64,000 nt of DNA from Sepioteuthis lessoniana (GCA_963585895.1 OY757934.1:29888105-29952104), one strand, 5' to 3'. Positions 22,034 through 33,699 are shown, counted from the stretch's first letter. The notes: generated from the letters alone by a model not told the origin. Numbers and translations: made by a program.

Positions 22034-22297
22034 AGTAAGTAAAGTTAGCGACCATAGTCGAGGGTGACCCGAAGGCTCCCTTTTCGATAGCTACTACACC
22101 AAGGTGTAGGGGAGGGCGCTACTCCATTCCCTGGATTGCTCCACTTTACCCTTGAACCGTACCTTATAATGCTGAGTGTTAAGCAAGGTGGTATCAAGTT
22201 CCATTTTTAAAGTCTTTGGTATGATTCGACCTGGGATTGAACCCAGGTCTCCCGGGCCATTGGCGAACACTCTAACCGCTGGGCCAATGTCCCGATC
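22034..22297 (-). mobile_element. SINE-A copy 5 inserted in SINE-C, 12-bp target duplication
   Basis: Complete in reverse orientation (AGTAAGTAAAGTTAGCGACC tail, B-box complement TGGGATTGAACCCAGG, head GGCCAATG). AAAAGAACAGTA lies at 22022-22033 and again at 22298-22309, a 12-bp target duplication in the SINE-C body. Confidence 0.92.
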
Positions 22298-22309
22298 AAA
22301 AGAACAGTA

Positions 22310-22460
22310 GTGTTACTTATTAACCCATAGCTAAGAGATTTCATACATTTCCAAAGGGTATTTGTCTGAAAGTGAACGTAATAGCACGACTGGAGTTCGA
22401 ACTCGTTTACTACGATTCCACAGTCCAGTGCTTTAACCATTATGCCACGAGCCCCACCCA
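22310..22460 (-). mobile_element. SINE-C copy 2, head part
   Basis: Continues the SINE-C body (TAACCCATAGCTAAGAG; CCAAAGGGTATTTG) into the tRNA-like head, with complementary B-box GGAGTTCGAACTCG and A-box AACCATTATGCCACGAG. Confidence 0.85.
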
Positions 22461-22639
22461 TTTTATTTTTTGTTACTTTGTGCGTTTCAGACGACACCTC
22501 TAAATTCTATTTAATATACAGGTATCAAGCTATTTTTCAAAGGCTAACACAAATCTGACATGTCTCGTTTTACACTGACCCAGTAGAATACGTTTATTGA
22601 AATATATTAATTATACAAAAATGTGTGCTGGTTTAATAA

Positions 22640-23230
22640 TTGCTACTTTGAGAAAGACACACAAAAGGAAAAGAGAGAAATAGAAAGATAACAAAAATGA
22701 GTAAGAGTAAAAGGGTGCAACAGGTATAAGAGAGAGAGAGAGAGAGAAAGAGTAAAACAAAAGAGAAAAAAAGGAAATAAAGACAATTAAAAAGAGTAAA
22801 AGATTGCACCAAATAAAAGAGAAAGAAAGAAGCAACAGGATAAGAACGAGAAGAAGAAAAACAAAGACAGAGAGAGGAAAGGGGGGTGTAAAACTTACAG
22901 ACATAAGAATAAAAGAGTATAAAAAGAAAATAAGAGAAAGAAAAGAACAAGTAAAAGATTGCTACAGATTTCAAGGAAAAGGAAAAAATATATATATTAA
23001 GAGAGAGGGGGGGGAGAAAGCGAGAGGAAAATTTACAGACATAAGAACAAAAGAAAAAAAGAAGGGAAGATAAAGGAGAAAAATAAGAAAACTCAAACGG
23101 ATATTAAAATAGACAAGGCTTTTTAGATAAGAATGTAGGTATCAAATAATATCCGAGCATATAAAAGAAAAGTGAGAGACAGCAAAGATAGGAGAGAGAG
23201 AAAGAGAGAAAATTAAGAAGTTTGTTAAGA
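22640..23230. repeat. Purine-rich low-complexity DNA
   Basis: About 590 bp of G/A-dominated plus strand with (GA)n runs (e.g. 22727-22750). The long overlapping minus-strand frames rich in F, S and L are the complement of this tract, not genes. Confidence 0.85.
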
Positions 23231-23589
23231 GAATGAATGAGTCTAATGACCAACCACTCAAATTTCCATTTAAACTGAAGGTTGTTTTTAAGTCAATGTT
23301 GCTGTATGAGACTATAAATGTCACATTTAAAAACAGAATTCTCTAGTTGATTGTGAAGGTTGACAATTGATGTAACAGCTTTTGCAACTATTATTAATGC
23401 AATGGTACGTAAGGAATAAAACACAGTAAATGTACTAATTTACACTAAACAGGGAATTCATTTTGAAGATGTGAAAAAATTAATTGCCAGTTATGTCTGT
23501 CAAATTTTTTCATTGCACTGATCTCATTTAAATTAAGATATTTCTTTATTATTTGTATTACGTTTGTGCAATAAATTAAAGTACATCAT

Positions 23590-23815
23590 TTGTACGATAT
23601 GCTCATTAGTATTACATTTGTACTAGGTGTTTGTTAGTACTTCATTTGTACGATATGCTCATTAGTATTACATTTGTGCTAGGTGTTTGTTAGTACTTCA
23701 TTTGTACGATATGCTCATTAGTATTACATTTGTGCCATATATTAAGAAGTACTTCATTTGTTCTACATAGCTATTAGTATTACATTTGTGCCATATGTTT
23801 ATTATTAGTATGTGT
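23590..23815. repeat. ~56-bp tandem repeat, ~4 copies
   Basis: Unit built from TGCTCATTAGTATTACATTT, GT.CTAGGTG and TTTGTTAGTACTTCATTTGT. The last unit is diverged. Confidence 0.9.
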
Positions 23816-23819
23816 CCAG

Positions 23820-24020
23820 AATTTTAACCTAGCCGGTATTTATTTTCTATGGTGATGACTATTTTGCCTCTTATCATTTTGTGCTAATGATTTTGGAGAA
23901 AGCCATAAATCCATCTTTACCCTACTAGTGGGTAAATAGTAGGGCAGGCCAGCCTCTTTAGCCTTGGTAAAGCAATTAGTCTAGGAGAAAGAAAAATTGA
24001 ATTTTAAACCTGAAGAGTGT
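23820..24020 (+). mobile_element. SINE-B copy 4 (degenerate)
   Basis: Body blocks GGGTAAATAGTAGGGCAG, 'TTAGCCTTGGTAAAGCAATT' and 'AGTCTAGGAGAAAGAAAA' match SINE-B. The head is badly decayed. Confidence 0.6.
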
Positions 24021-24021
24021 T

Positions 24022-24235
24022 CTGGTTGGTTGGTTGGATTTTATGGCATATCAACCTTTGTTGGTTATTTAATGCCAAATCCATTTTTATACAAATAATC
24101 AGTTCTATTTCAAACAATACAGTTTAGCATACAAAAATAATTGCATTTTAAACAATTCAGTTTAGCATAAGTACGCAGTTTAGTTGTCATATACATTTCT
24201 ATTTCAAGCTATTCAGTTTAGTCAAACAGTTCTCT
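24022..24235 (-). repeat. R1 tail fragment
   Basis: (TTGG)n, TTATGGCATATCAACC, TTGGTTATTTAATGCCAAAT and repeated 'CTATTTCAAACAAT.CAGTTTAGCAT' units as in the 31068-31505 copy. Confidence 0.75.
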
Positions 24236-24239
24236 GACT

Positions 24240-25330
24240 GACGTGGGAGGGGTCTATTCAGCGACAAGAGGTTGCTTTGATCTGGTTGGACGGTTTTGTT
24301 GGGTGCCACTCTCAGGACGGTCAACAATTCAACTGGCGTGTGACCTCTGCTTGGCCTATTTATATGTTCCCAACTTCAAACACCGGTTCCAGAAAATACT
24401 ACTTGTTTCGGTAGTCTTCAGTCCTCATTTCTTTTCAAGCAACCAGCCCATCTTAGTTTGTATTAGGTGAGTATATCATACATGCCAAAGAGTTTACATG
24501 CTTCCAGGATGAATTTATTTGTGACATGCTGCCACCGCTTGACATTTAATGACACGTCATATATGTGGATTTTTATTAGCCCCGAAAAGCCTGGTTTATT
24601 CCTACGTTTTGTAAAAGAATAAACTGTACTTCAACCGCAGTAGGGAGATGGGTGACAGCTTTGGAAGAAAGGAGATGAACGACTTTTTGTGTAACAGAAT
24701 TTATATACAACAAACAATAAACAGGGTTTTACACCAAATGGAACAAACCACAAATATGTAAGAGTTCAAAAAAGAGTTCAATGTTCTGATAGGTGGTAGG
24801 TGTATAAGAGTAAGCTTAGGTAAGGTTATGTGAGGTTCAGGCGAGGTTGTAAGTTTAGGTTGTAAGGTTGTAAAGTTAGGTTATGTAGGGTTAGGTGATA
24901 AGGTGAAGTTTTGCAGATAAAATGCCTGCTGGAACTTAGCTGTGATCTCGGTTCCTTTTAACTCAGCACATGCGTTCGTCGCTCTTGGCTCCTGGCTGGT
25001 GTTGAAGGTACCAAATACGTTTGCTGTCAAGGGCTGCTACGTATGGACCTGTTGCTAACAGCGGTGGAAGTGGAAAAAAGAGAAAGAATCTTCAGTTGGA
25101 GCTCTTTTTATAGTGGACACCACGTGACCCCAAGGGGCTGCTGATATTCGGTGAGACAGGATCACCAGTTCCTAAACAAATTTCCACAGTTGAGCCAGAC
25201 TCGCTTCCTCAGCTAACCAAAGGTCTTGAAAGCATTTGACGCTCGTGTATCTAAATCTGCATCTAATCAGTTGTTATTGGTGACTGTGGGGCTTAGATAT
25301 TTGAACTTGTTTACTTGAGTTATTACCAGG
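24240..25330. other. GC-richer unassigned block, possible regulatory/LTR-like relic
   Basis: More GC-rich than its flanks. On the minus strand it has a TATAAAAAG box (complement near 25107) directly after CACGTGG, an E-box-like site. A short G+T rich run with repeated AGGTTGTAAG-like text lies at 24800-24905. No partner copy, terminal repeat or coding motif was found, so the class is unknown. Confidence 0.25.
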
Positions 25331-25829
25331 TTCTCTATTTGCTAAGGCCAGATATAGAACATGCCGTCAATTTCTTCAACAAAGATTCACAGAACTCAAA
25401 AATAAATGGTGATTGACAAAAGCGACTGAACTCCAGACACTTACAGACTCTAATGAATCCAAAGGTTTTTAACCAAAGTACGAGAGCTGCGTACGGACTA
25501 AGAATGAACCACCCAAAACAACTGCTAGCTCTCGACAACAAAAAATCACAGAGAAGCACGAATTTCTTGCCAGTGGAAAGACCATATTGCCACTCTGCTC
25601 AATGAACTGTCAACAGTGTAGCAACATGCGGTTGACAACATTGAGCAAAGGCCAACCCAACACTGGATGTATAAATGTCCAGACCTGGATGAAATGAATA
25701 GGTTATCTCTTTTTTATTAGTACTACTAGTAAAAATATGCGACCTACGGGCGCAAGTATTCAAGTTTTAATGTAATAAAATATCATTAAATTAGAAAAAT
25801 TAATGAAACTAAATAAGTTACAGGTTCTT

Positions 25830-25935
25830 TTAGTTTTTTTTGTTTGATTTCATATCAACCTCCGTGGGTTATTTAATGCCAAAAGCCATCCTTATAGAAG
25901 GACAGTAACCCATACTGAGGGGAAATAAGCTACAG
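25830..25935 (-). mobile_element. SINE-C copy 3, tail part
   Basis: 'CATATCAACCTCCGTGGGTT', ATTTAATGCCAAA and 'GAAGGACAGTAACCCATA' match the SINE-C tail side. The tRNA-like head is missing. Confidence 0.7.
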
Positions 25936-26115
25936 GTACCAAATTTTCGTTAAGGGAATTTGCCTTAAAAGCAAGTTTTAATAAATAAATAAACGAATAA
26001 ATAAACAAAGACACAGAAAAATGTCCTGTCCTGAAAACTATACCACTACTTCAAACAATATAATTGTTACTCGTGTTCAAAGTTAAAAGAAAATTATAAA
26101 TTTCATGTTTCACTA

Positions 26116-26190
26116 TTAAAAAAAAAAAAAAAAATACACAAAGCCAATAATAAAATACAAAGAGAGACTCGAATAAGAAGACTTTTTTTG

Positions 26191-26231
<41 letters not shown>

Positions 26232-26286
26232 TTACAATTTCCCTCAGAAAAAAATGTCTCTTTGCCAAGGAAACTTTTTTTTTCTT

Positions 26287-26318
<32 letters not shown>
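26116..26318. repeat. Poly(A) runs and (ATT)n
   Basis: A-runs at 26116-26134 and 26198-26229 and (ATT)n at 26286-26318. Confidence 0.9.
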
Positions 26319-26984
26319 GACAACAACAACTGTCTTTGAAACTTATTTGCTTCTCAACTTTTGGAGAACTTACTGCTACTGAATTTTTTTGGTTTGTTTT
26401 CAGTGCCTTTTCCTAAGATACCGTCTGCTTTTATTCAAATTTTATTTGTAAATGGAAACTTTCCTCCGCAAATAAATAAATTTTTAAAAAATACTAAAAC
26501 AAGAAAAAGGATAATACGTTTTAACAATAGATATTTTTGAATTAATCAATTTGATTCAATAAAATAATGCTTACTTTGATAAATCTAAATGAATGATCGA
26601 ATAAATAAAGGAAATAAATTTTTATCGATTATTTTTATATCAAAAACCAACTGCATATTGATATATTTTTTAAAAATTCTTTAAAATTTCCTTTTTTTTC
26701 CCCCTTCTTTTTTCAAATATCTTAAATATGTGTGTGTGCGTGTAAATATTTTTAAAATATTTTTTAAAATCCCCACACTTCAGGCATTTCCTAATTTGAC
26801 AGTAAAGAATAAAATTACTGTTATTTCTTTTTATCAACAGATTTCTTTTAAAATTCATTAAGATTTTTTTGTTAAAATAAAACCAAATTAGAAATCAATA
26901 ATATTTAACAAATATTTATTCCAATAAAATTTTAAAGACCAATACAAATTAATCTTCATGTTCACACTATAAACTGCTATTTGG

Positions 26985-27245
26985 TTTGGTTAGCAAGCTA
27001 GACTAGCAAAAACCTTCACAAGTGAGTTCGAGTCTCATTGGGCGACCCATTTAAACGGCCTTGTGTCACATCTGAGATAAAGCTTAGTAAATTACTAGAC
27101 TAGCAAACACGGCATTGAGCTACATCTAAGCAAAAAACTAAGTGAATTACAAGATTAACAAACCTTCACGAGTGAGTTTGAGTCTCATTGGGTGCCCCAT
27201 TCATACGGCCTTGTGCCACATTTAAGCAAAAAGCGTAGTAAATTA
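26985..27245 (+). mobile_element. SINE-D, two to three partial tandem copies
   Basis: 'TCACAAGTGAGTTCGAGTCTC' with ATTGGGCG, then 'CACATCTGAG' and 'AGCTTAGTAAATTAC'. The block recurs at ~27167 with GAGTTTGAGTCTC, and a headless piece lies between them. The B-box-like GAGTTCGAGTCTC marks it as tRNA-related. The better head is at 51866. Confidence 0.7.
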
Positions 27246-27455
27246 CAATTGCCTCATATCAATGCGTCGATATGATTAATAATATTTTTCATCTTGTTTA
27301 ATGAGAGATTAGTAAAAATATATTATTGGAGATTGTGACATTCTCTTAGATATATATTTTGATGTCGGTGATGATGTAGCTTTGATGACAGACATAGCCA
27401 CACAATCTTCATTATAAAACATGTGTGCTATATTTTATCAGTACTATATATTTCT

Positions 27456-27655
27456 GAGGTGGGGCCGAAAAGTTCTCGGTCCTGCCAGAAAGAGAATTAC
27501 GATTTTATAAATTTTATAAATTTTATTGATTTTTTTTTTTTTTTTTTGGCGAGGGTGGGTAGATGAATACTGGTAATAGTATGTAAAGTTTGTGGTTTTA
27601 GGTTATTTATTTATTGGTCAAGCTGAGAACTTTTTTATCACTCCCTCAAACTAGC
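27456..27655. mobile_element. Possible mariner-type MITE
   Basis: Left end AGGTGGGGCCGAAAAGTTCT and right end AGAACTTTTTTATCACTCCC are imperfect reverse complements about 200 bp apart. The interior is AT-rich and non-coding, and TSDs are not clear. Confidence 0.4.
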
Positions 27656-27889
27656 TGTACTTGTGCTGTATGTTTATTAGTACTATACGTGTAATTTATA
27701 ATGTGTACCACATCAATGGAGAGGTAGGGCCTTAGAATAAGTGGAGCCCAATTGGAAACATATATATTGCTATGGGTTGTGTGTACTTGACGAGTCAAAA
27801 GTAGATTACACATTAGTTTGGGGTTCCTTAGACCCAGGAAGCAATTAGTTTAACTGGTTTAAGGCCGGCCAATCGGGGTGTGTGTGGGT

Positions 27890-28040
27890 AGTGTAAGAGT
27901 TAGAAAAATAAAGTCAGAAAACACAGTTCAAATTCTGACTGAGGCTAAATTTCACTAATGCTAATGTCCAGGGAAAACTATGAATTCATTTCTTTCCCCC
28001 GACTTCAGCAACGAGTGAATTTAGCTCTCTAGATTTGGTG
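27890..28040 (+). mobile_element. SINE-B fragment (degenerate)
   Basis: 'CAGTTCAAATTCTGACTGAG' corresponds to the B-box region, followed by 'TTTCACTAATGCTAATG' and ATGAATTCATTTCTT as in the SINE-B body. Confidence 0.45.
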
Positions 28041-28059
28041 GGACAACCACTGTAGGAGA

Positions 28060-28292
28060 TTATGTTTGTTTGTTAATGGTATATCAACCTTCTCAGGTTA
28101 TCTAATGCCAAATCCATACTTTTAGAAGGACAGCAGTGGTACTATTTAACCCATAGCTGGGAGGATAAGGGGGTTCATACCTTTCCCAAGGGTATTTGCC
28201 CGAGAGTGAGCGTAATAGCGCGACTGGAGTTCGAACTCGCTTACAACGATTCCGCAGTTCAGCGCTTTAACCATTACACCACGGGGATCCCC
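28060..28292 (-). mobile_element. SINE-C copy 4, nearly intact
   Basis: On the minus strand: head GTGGTGTAATGGTTAAAGCG, then a B-box GAGTTCGAACTCC, the AT-poor body, and tail ending at GGTTGATATACCATTAACA. Best-preserved SINE-C head in the window. Confidence 0.9.
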
Positions 28293-28299
28293 CCACACA

Positions 28300-29395
28300 C
28301 ACTTCTGGGAGATGGAAAATATTTGAACCAGTTTTAACAGATTAGCAGTGGATGAAAAAAAAGATTCAAGAAAACAACTAAGTTCCTGACTTTTGTCTTT
28401 CCACAACACCTTCTGAATAAAAGCAGTTAGAGTTAGAGTAAACACACAAACAATCACATTAATCTGTTTTCTTTATACAAATAATATAATTGAATTTATT
28501 ATTAGATTAAATCATCTATTAAGTCATTATATGTTACAATTATTCGATGTGAATCATTCAATAAATACGGTGAATTTTGCCTAAGTAGTTTGTAATAGGA
28601 AGCACTGTTTACAGTTGCACCTTTTTCAAGGAAATCAATAGGGATAAGTCTTTTTATGACCCAGAACACTAACAGCATCACTATATTTACTGACAGCTGC
28701 ACCCGGAACATTTTTTTTTACCAGAGAGTCAGTGTGTTTCCACTTCATGGACTGTCTTTTCAACTCAGGGACACAGTGGCAATGTAATAAACGTGACTTA
28801 CCGAATGCCAAAAGCATGCACCGCCTCGCTTGTCAAGTCGCTATTTGCAGAAAGATCGGCACGCATGCGCGAAACTGTCTATTTTATGCAACAGGTTCAT
28901 TTGCATAAAAGGACAAACGGCCGTTAAAAAAAAAAAAAAAAAAACAGTTCTCGTTTTCAGTGAGTGTAAATGGTAGAATTACGATTTCACTTGAAATCTA
29001 TGTCACGTGCATAACTAAACGCGACAGACAAATGCATATTTAGCCCATTTGAAAAGACTTTTTTTTTTTTAACCCGGAACATACTTCTTCATACATTCTT
29101 TCATAAATTTTTACATGGTTTGCATTTGTCACCCACCAAAAATTTGATGAACTATCTCTGTTCAAGCCTGAATTACTCTATTTGATTTGCCACCATTTTG
29201 AATTGCCTTAAAAGAAATATCTTTGTTAGATTATTTTTTTTACTATGAACCAATTTGAAACAATGCAGAGTTTGATTTTATGACAAAAATTCTGCTTTTT
29301 TTTTCCAAAAAAAATTCCATTTATTTATAGAATGACCCTATGATTCTAGAACATTTTCAAAAATGTCTGATTTTTTTTGTTCTAATAATCATAGC
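28300..29395. other. No gene recognised
   Basis: A short CpG-containing patch lies near 28820-28920 (CACGCATGCGCGAAAC). Otherwise AT-rich with homopolymer runs. Confidence 0.4.
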
Positions 29396-29399
29396 TGTA

Positions 29400-29580
29400 T
29401 GTTGGTGGGTTGAAAAGTTCATATCGACGACTTTTTTTTTACTAATGGGATCCAAGCACTCCAACACCAATAGAAGAAGTGTGTGGATTGCAAGGTAGAC
29501 TCTGTTGAAAAATAAACCTTATTTGATCACATTCCATGACAGTATCATGGTCAGCCTATGAACTTTTCAGGCAACGCTGA
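29400..29580 (-). mobile_element. Mariner-derived MITE, copy 1
   Basis: 181 bp flanked by TA (29398-29399 and 29581-29582). The ends are imperfect inverted repeats (GGTGGGTTGAAAAGTTCATA and TATGAACTTTTCAGGCAACG). A second copy in the opposite orientation is at 43213-43401, sharing the interior AATAAACCT(TAT)TTGATCACATT-like and 'GGTCAGCCTATGAA' blocks. Confidence 0.8.
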
Positions 29581-29911
29581 TAGATTAATGATTTACCCAT
29601 TGATTGTTATCTAACCTGAATGTTGCTTAACTTTCATAAAAAAGGATTGATGTAATAAACATGTATAATATGTATACATTTCCACAAATTCACTTAACAC
29701 GTTGGGTTTATGACTATTCAAAGATTAAAAGCAAAGCCATTTCCTTTCTCAAAGTTACCTGATATTTCCTTAGATATTTGAAACCAAAAATGTTCCTAAG
29801 AATTCTTTATACATGACTACAAAATAAATTAATCTATAAATAAAAAATAAAACGGAAAAAACTATTTGTCTTTGTGCTTATGTATCCAGGAGCAAAGTAA
29901 ATTCTGTATCT

Positions 29912-29972
29912 ATTTGCTTAGGAGTAAAATGAAAGAAATAAGGTTAAGATTTTCATTTACTCCTAAGCAAAT
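29912..29972. repeat. Foldback with 22-23-bp arms
   Basis: ATTTGCTTAGGAGTAAAATG and CATTTACTCCTAAGCAAAT pair with one mismatch, around a 16-base spacer. Confidence 0.85.
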
Positions 29973-30159
29973 GTTTTCATATTTAGAATACAACGTGAAT
30001 ACTAAGTTTTGATGTACTATATGTGATTAATGGAATTTTTAAAAATCCAGAGAAAAAAAAACAAACACCAATTTTTGATTTTTTTTAATCGTTTATGATA
30101 AAAAATTTTTTTAAAGTGATAAAAGGTATCGAGGATGTGGGGGGAGTATGTAATTTGGT

Positions 30160-30960
30160 TATTTCAGTAGATTGCTCTCTAAATTATTCCCACCACAAAT
30201 ACAACACAAAACATTACAATCGCGCAAAAGAAATGGAATAGAACACAACGAACATTAAATAACAAACAATTTAATATGCATATAACAGAATATGAAAAAC
30301 AAAATACATGATGTGTAAATGGCCTTTTGGAAAATAAAGTTTGAAGAAGAGAACAAATTTGTTGAAAGATGTGTGTATGTTCATGTTATCAGAGTCCGTA
30401 AATAAGTCGTTCTTACTTACATTAAGTTTATAGCGGGTTTTATGATTGTGGCGACAGCGTGTCTCGTTGATGAAAGAAAGTTTGTCGGGTTTTCCTTTTG
30501 AATATAATTCTCGGCCATTTGAAAAGAGGTCATGAACTTTAGTTGAGGAAGGAAAGGAATTGGTTGGACATAATATCGGCTACTGGCTTAGTGGCTTGTG
30601 TTCGTCTGTGTCTTCGTTTGTGTGTAAGCTTGTGTCTTGCTTGTCTGGCTTCCTAACTCTGTGTTATTTATATCCTACAGGTGGATCAAAGAATCGCCCT
30701 AAAATCTTGGCGCGTAGACATTTATTGACCAATCAGATTTGTATTTTACTATTTTATTTTCGAGCCTAAATATTTTCTGTTAGTTCACTTCCGATCCTAA
30801 TTTTCTAGAATGTTCTATTCCATGTTTTTAGCTGATTGGTTGAAAAATATAAAAATGTAATTTAAATGCTAATGCGGGTTTGATCCTAAATTTCTAGAAT
30901 GTTCTTAAGTATGTTTTTATTGCTTATTTTAAGACTAGAAGAAATTTGTATCCCATAAGA
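30160..30960. other. Unassigned block, no gene recognised
   Basis: A slightly GC-richer block (30400-30720). GATCCTAA.TTTCTAGAATG occurs twice about 95 bp apart (30797 and 30891). No coding motif or terminal repeat pair was found. Confidence 0.3.
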
Positions 30961-31067
30961 TTAAAAATTCTGATTTAATTTCTAAAATTCAAAATTTAAA
31001 TAATGTTGGCACAGCTGAACAGTTCGTACAATAAAGTCAGGATGTTTAGATATTCATCCACAAGTTT

Positions 31068-31505
31068 GGTATGGTTTGGTTTGGTTTGGTTTGGTTTTAT
31101 GGCATATCAACCATTGTAGGTTATTTAATACCAAATCCATTTTTATACATATAAACAGTTCTATTTCGAACAATTCAGTTTAACATAAGTACAGTTTTTT
31201 GTTTATACACAGTCAAATGTAAAAGAGTTCTATTTCAAACAATTCAGTTTAGTATAAGTACATTATTTAATTCTATTTAACCCGGAGATAGGACACTGTC
31301 AGGTGCTACCACTCCAGGCTAGAGTGGGCCTGGGAATCATGGCAATGAAGGAGTACTCTGCATTCCCCAAAGGTCTAGCATTACTGGAACCTCACTATCA
31401 GATTGTTTAGTGCCATATGCTGGACACTCGTTGGGAGAGTCTTACCCTTCTGCAGAGATGCAGTCGGTATATTCTACAGCCCCAGCAGACTGGGCCATCA
31501 TCCAA
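31068..31505 (-). repeat. R1 dispersed repeat, near-full copy (reference copy)
   Basis: Read on the minus strand the element begins at the head (CTGGGGCTGTAGAATATACC, CTGCAGAAGGGTAAGACTC), runs through a conserved core with 'TCATTGCCATGATTCCCAGG' and 'CCACTCTAGCCTGGAGTGG', then an AT-rich spacer of short repeats, and ends in a tail (GGTATTAAATAACC...GGTTGATATGCCAT) with (CCAAA)n. No open frame and no pol III boxes are obvious in the head, so it could be a long SINE or a non-autonomous LINE derivative. At least 13 pieces occur in the window, mostly minus-oriented. Confidence 0.75.
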
Positions 31506-32149
31506 AAGAGTCAGTGCCAATTTTCTATACTTTTTAATCAGCAGTCTGGATGACATTTTAATAGCCGTTTTTGGTGAAACATTGGATTAAAATAAATGAA
31601 ACTTTTGTTGCTATTATTATAATTTGTTTGTTATGTCTCCTCAGGCATCTCCACTTTTGACTGTCTTCTCTATTTTCTTAAGAAAGAAAAAAAGAATCTT
31701 TGTAAGGATTGTATACATTATTGATACTGTTGTGGTATCATCCCTATGTTCCATACATAATGGACTCTTCCAATAAGGATATAATACTTGTTTTACTGGA
31801 ATACATAACCTTTATTCTTCTTTCTTAATATGCGTTTGTTTTATTTTATGCCTTTTTCTAAGGATATAACAGATACAATATCAATGAACAAATCAAAGTA
31901 ATTCTTCTATTCCCCAAAATGCCCTCCTAAATGATTTTTCTTACCATTTTTTCTGAATTCATCCAATTTAATCTCAATTTATTTTACACTGTTGCTGTTT
32001 TTGCTCTGGTTAGGCAAATTGTTCCAAAAATATATTCCTCTTTAGGCAAAAAAATCCAATTGGTTTGTAATCTTAGTTTTTGAAACCTCTCTTGACAGTA
32101 AATTTGTTTTACTTGTTTAACTTTTTTTTCTAATGAAACACATGGAGTA

Positions 32150-32515
32150 AAAGCTAGATGGAAACTACACAAGAATGCTGTGTGCTGTTTAGAACATATC
32201 CTGGAAGCAGCACCCCACAAAACAGCTTATGTATGGCCACTTATCTCTCGTTTCAAAACCATTCAAGTAAGACAAACAAGATATGTGGGGTACTGTTGGA
32301 GAAGCAAGGATGAAATCATTAGTGACATTCTCCTATGGACTCCAACACATGAACATGCCAGTGTTGGCCAATCAGCAAAGATTTATTTACACTATGTGTA
32401 GACACTGGATGTAAGTTTGGAAAACCTGCCAGGAACGATGGATCAGAGAGAGAGAGAGAGAGAGAGAGTCAGGGAATTCTGTACAGTTAGCACAACTTGA
32501 TGATGATGATGATGA
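32150..32515 (+). mobile_element. RTE-like LINE 3' end
   Basis: In one frame the protein reads 'KLHKNAVCC' and then, in the 32180-32401 frame, 'TIQVRQTRYVGYCWRSKDEI', 'DILLWTPTHEHASVGQSA', the C-terminal end of the RTE-type ORF2. It continues with 'CACTGGATGTAAG' and ends in (GAT)n, with a (GA)n run (32445-32467) inside. 5'-truncated. Confidence 0.75.
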
Positions 32516-32870
32516 TGATTTGTTTACCTGCATATCAACTCCTTAGGGATTATTTAATGCCAAAATTTGATTTATTTCTAAATATTTGATTGCAATCATC
32601 ACTATATTTTCAATGATCCGATGCATTTTTAAAATTGCATCTTTTTTATTTGTTTATGATCATTGGTTTGCACAAAGTTACATGATATCAAGTATTCCTA
32701 TTTAATACAAATAATTTGCAAAAAGTTGTATTGTTTTATGTATTCCCATCCAATACTAATTTATACCCAATTATACGGTGTCAAGTAATTATTTCTCTTT
32801 AAAAATAAACATTTGTTTGCACGCATTTTCATGGTTTCAAGTATTCCTATCCATCAGCAATAAATTGCAC
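32516..32870 (-). repeat. R1 tail-proximal fragment
   Basis: 'TGCATATCAACTCCTTAGGG' with TTATTTAATGCC, then 'TTGGTTTGCACAAAGTTA', 'TCAAGTATTCCTAT' units. Confidence 0.65.
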
Positions 32871-32940
32871 TGTGATGTTCTTCTATGGACCCCTACACAA
32901 GGATGTGCTAGTGTTGGCCAACCAGGAAGAGCTTGTATGG
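32871..32940 (+). mobile_element. RTE-like LINE scrap
   Basis: 70 bp reads as 'DVLLWTPTQGCASVGQPGRA', the same C-terminal ORF2 stretch as in the other RTE fragments. Confidence 0.6.
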
Positions 32941-33103
32941 GGAATTTAAGGACACCCCCTATATGGGTCGTAAGAAAAATAAGCAACACAGTAAGACATT
33001 TAAATACTTTTATATAAGAAGTGTGGAAGAGTTGCTAAAGCATATTCCTTTAGTGGTCAATAGTCTTTAAGAGAACAAAGTTAAAATTATAATACACTTA
33101 TCT

Positions 33104-33376
33104 GTGGTTACTGGGCCATTGGCCTAATGAGCAGAGTGTTCGCCAATGGTCTGGGAGACTGGGGTTCAATCCCAGGTCAAGTCATACAAAGTCATACCAA
33201 AAAATGGTATTTGATGTTGCCTTGCTTAACACTCAGCATTATAAGGTATGGATCGAGGGTAAAGTGAAACAATCCAGGGAAAGGGGTAGCACCCTCCCTT
33301 ACACCTTGGTGTAGTAGCTATTGAAAAGGGAGCCTTTGGGTCACCCTTGACTATAGTCACCAACTTTACTTTTTAC
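33104..33376 (+). mobile_element. SINE-A copy 6
   Basis: Complete: head GGGCCATTGGCCTAATGAGC, B-box GGGGTTCAATCCCAGG, body and tail CACCAACTTTACTTTTTACT. One small internal duplication of 'GTCATAC' sits after the B-box. Confidence 0.88.
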
Positions 33377-33699
33377 TTATCTGTGTTTGGTTAAGGTCCT
33401 ATTGTCTTTCAGTATATTTTCTGGTTGCGTTTAAGACTGTTTTAAGAAGGCTGTGGAAATTAGGTTTTGTAGGGCTCAAAATTGTCTTCTGGGTTCTGTT
33501 TGTGGAGTTGGGTGGTCTGCTAACATCCTTTTCTGGTGGTGTTTAACCACATCTCACCTGTGGAGACCCTAGTCACTTCTCCGTGGACACCCTATTTGCT
33601 TTTGCCTCTCTCCATACCCAAGTCATGTGCTCAAGTTTCTTCTGTCTTGCTTTCTCCCTCTACCCTTGGTGTCTCTACATCTGGGTACATGGTTATCTT

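Noticed and set aside
22611-22974. Overlapping 97-113-codon minus-strand frames rich in F, S, L
   Set aside because: They are the pyrimidine complement of the purine-rich tract. No motif, and codon content follows base bias.
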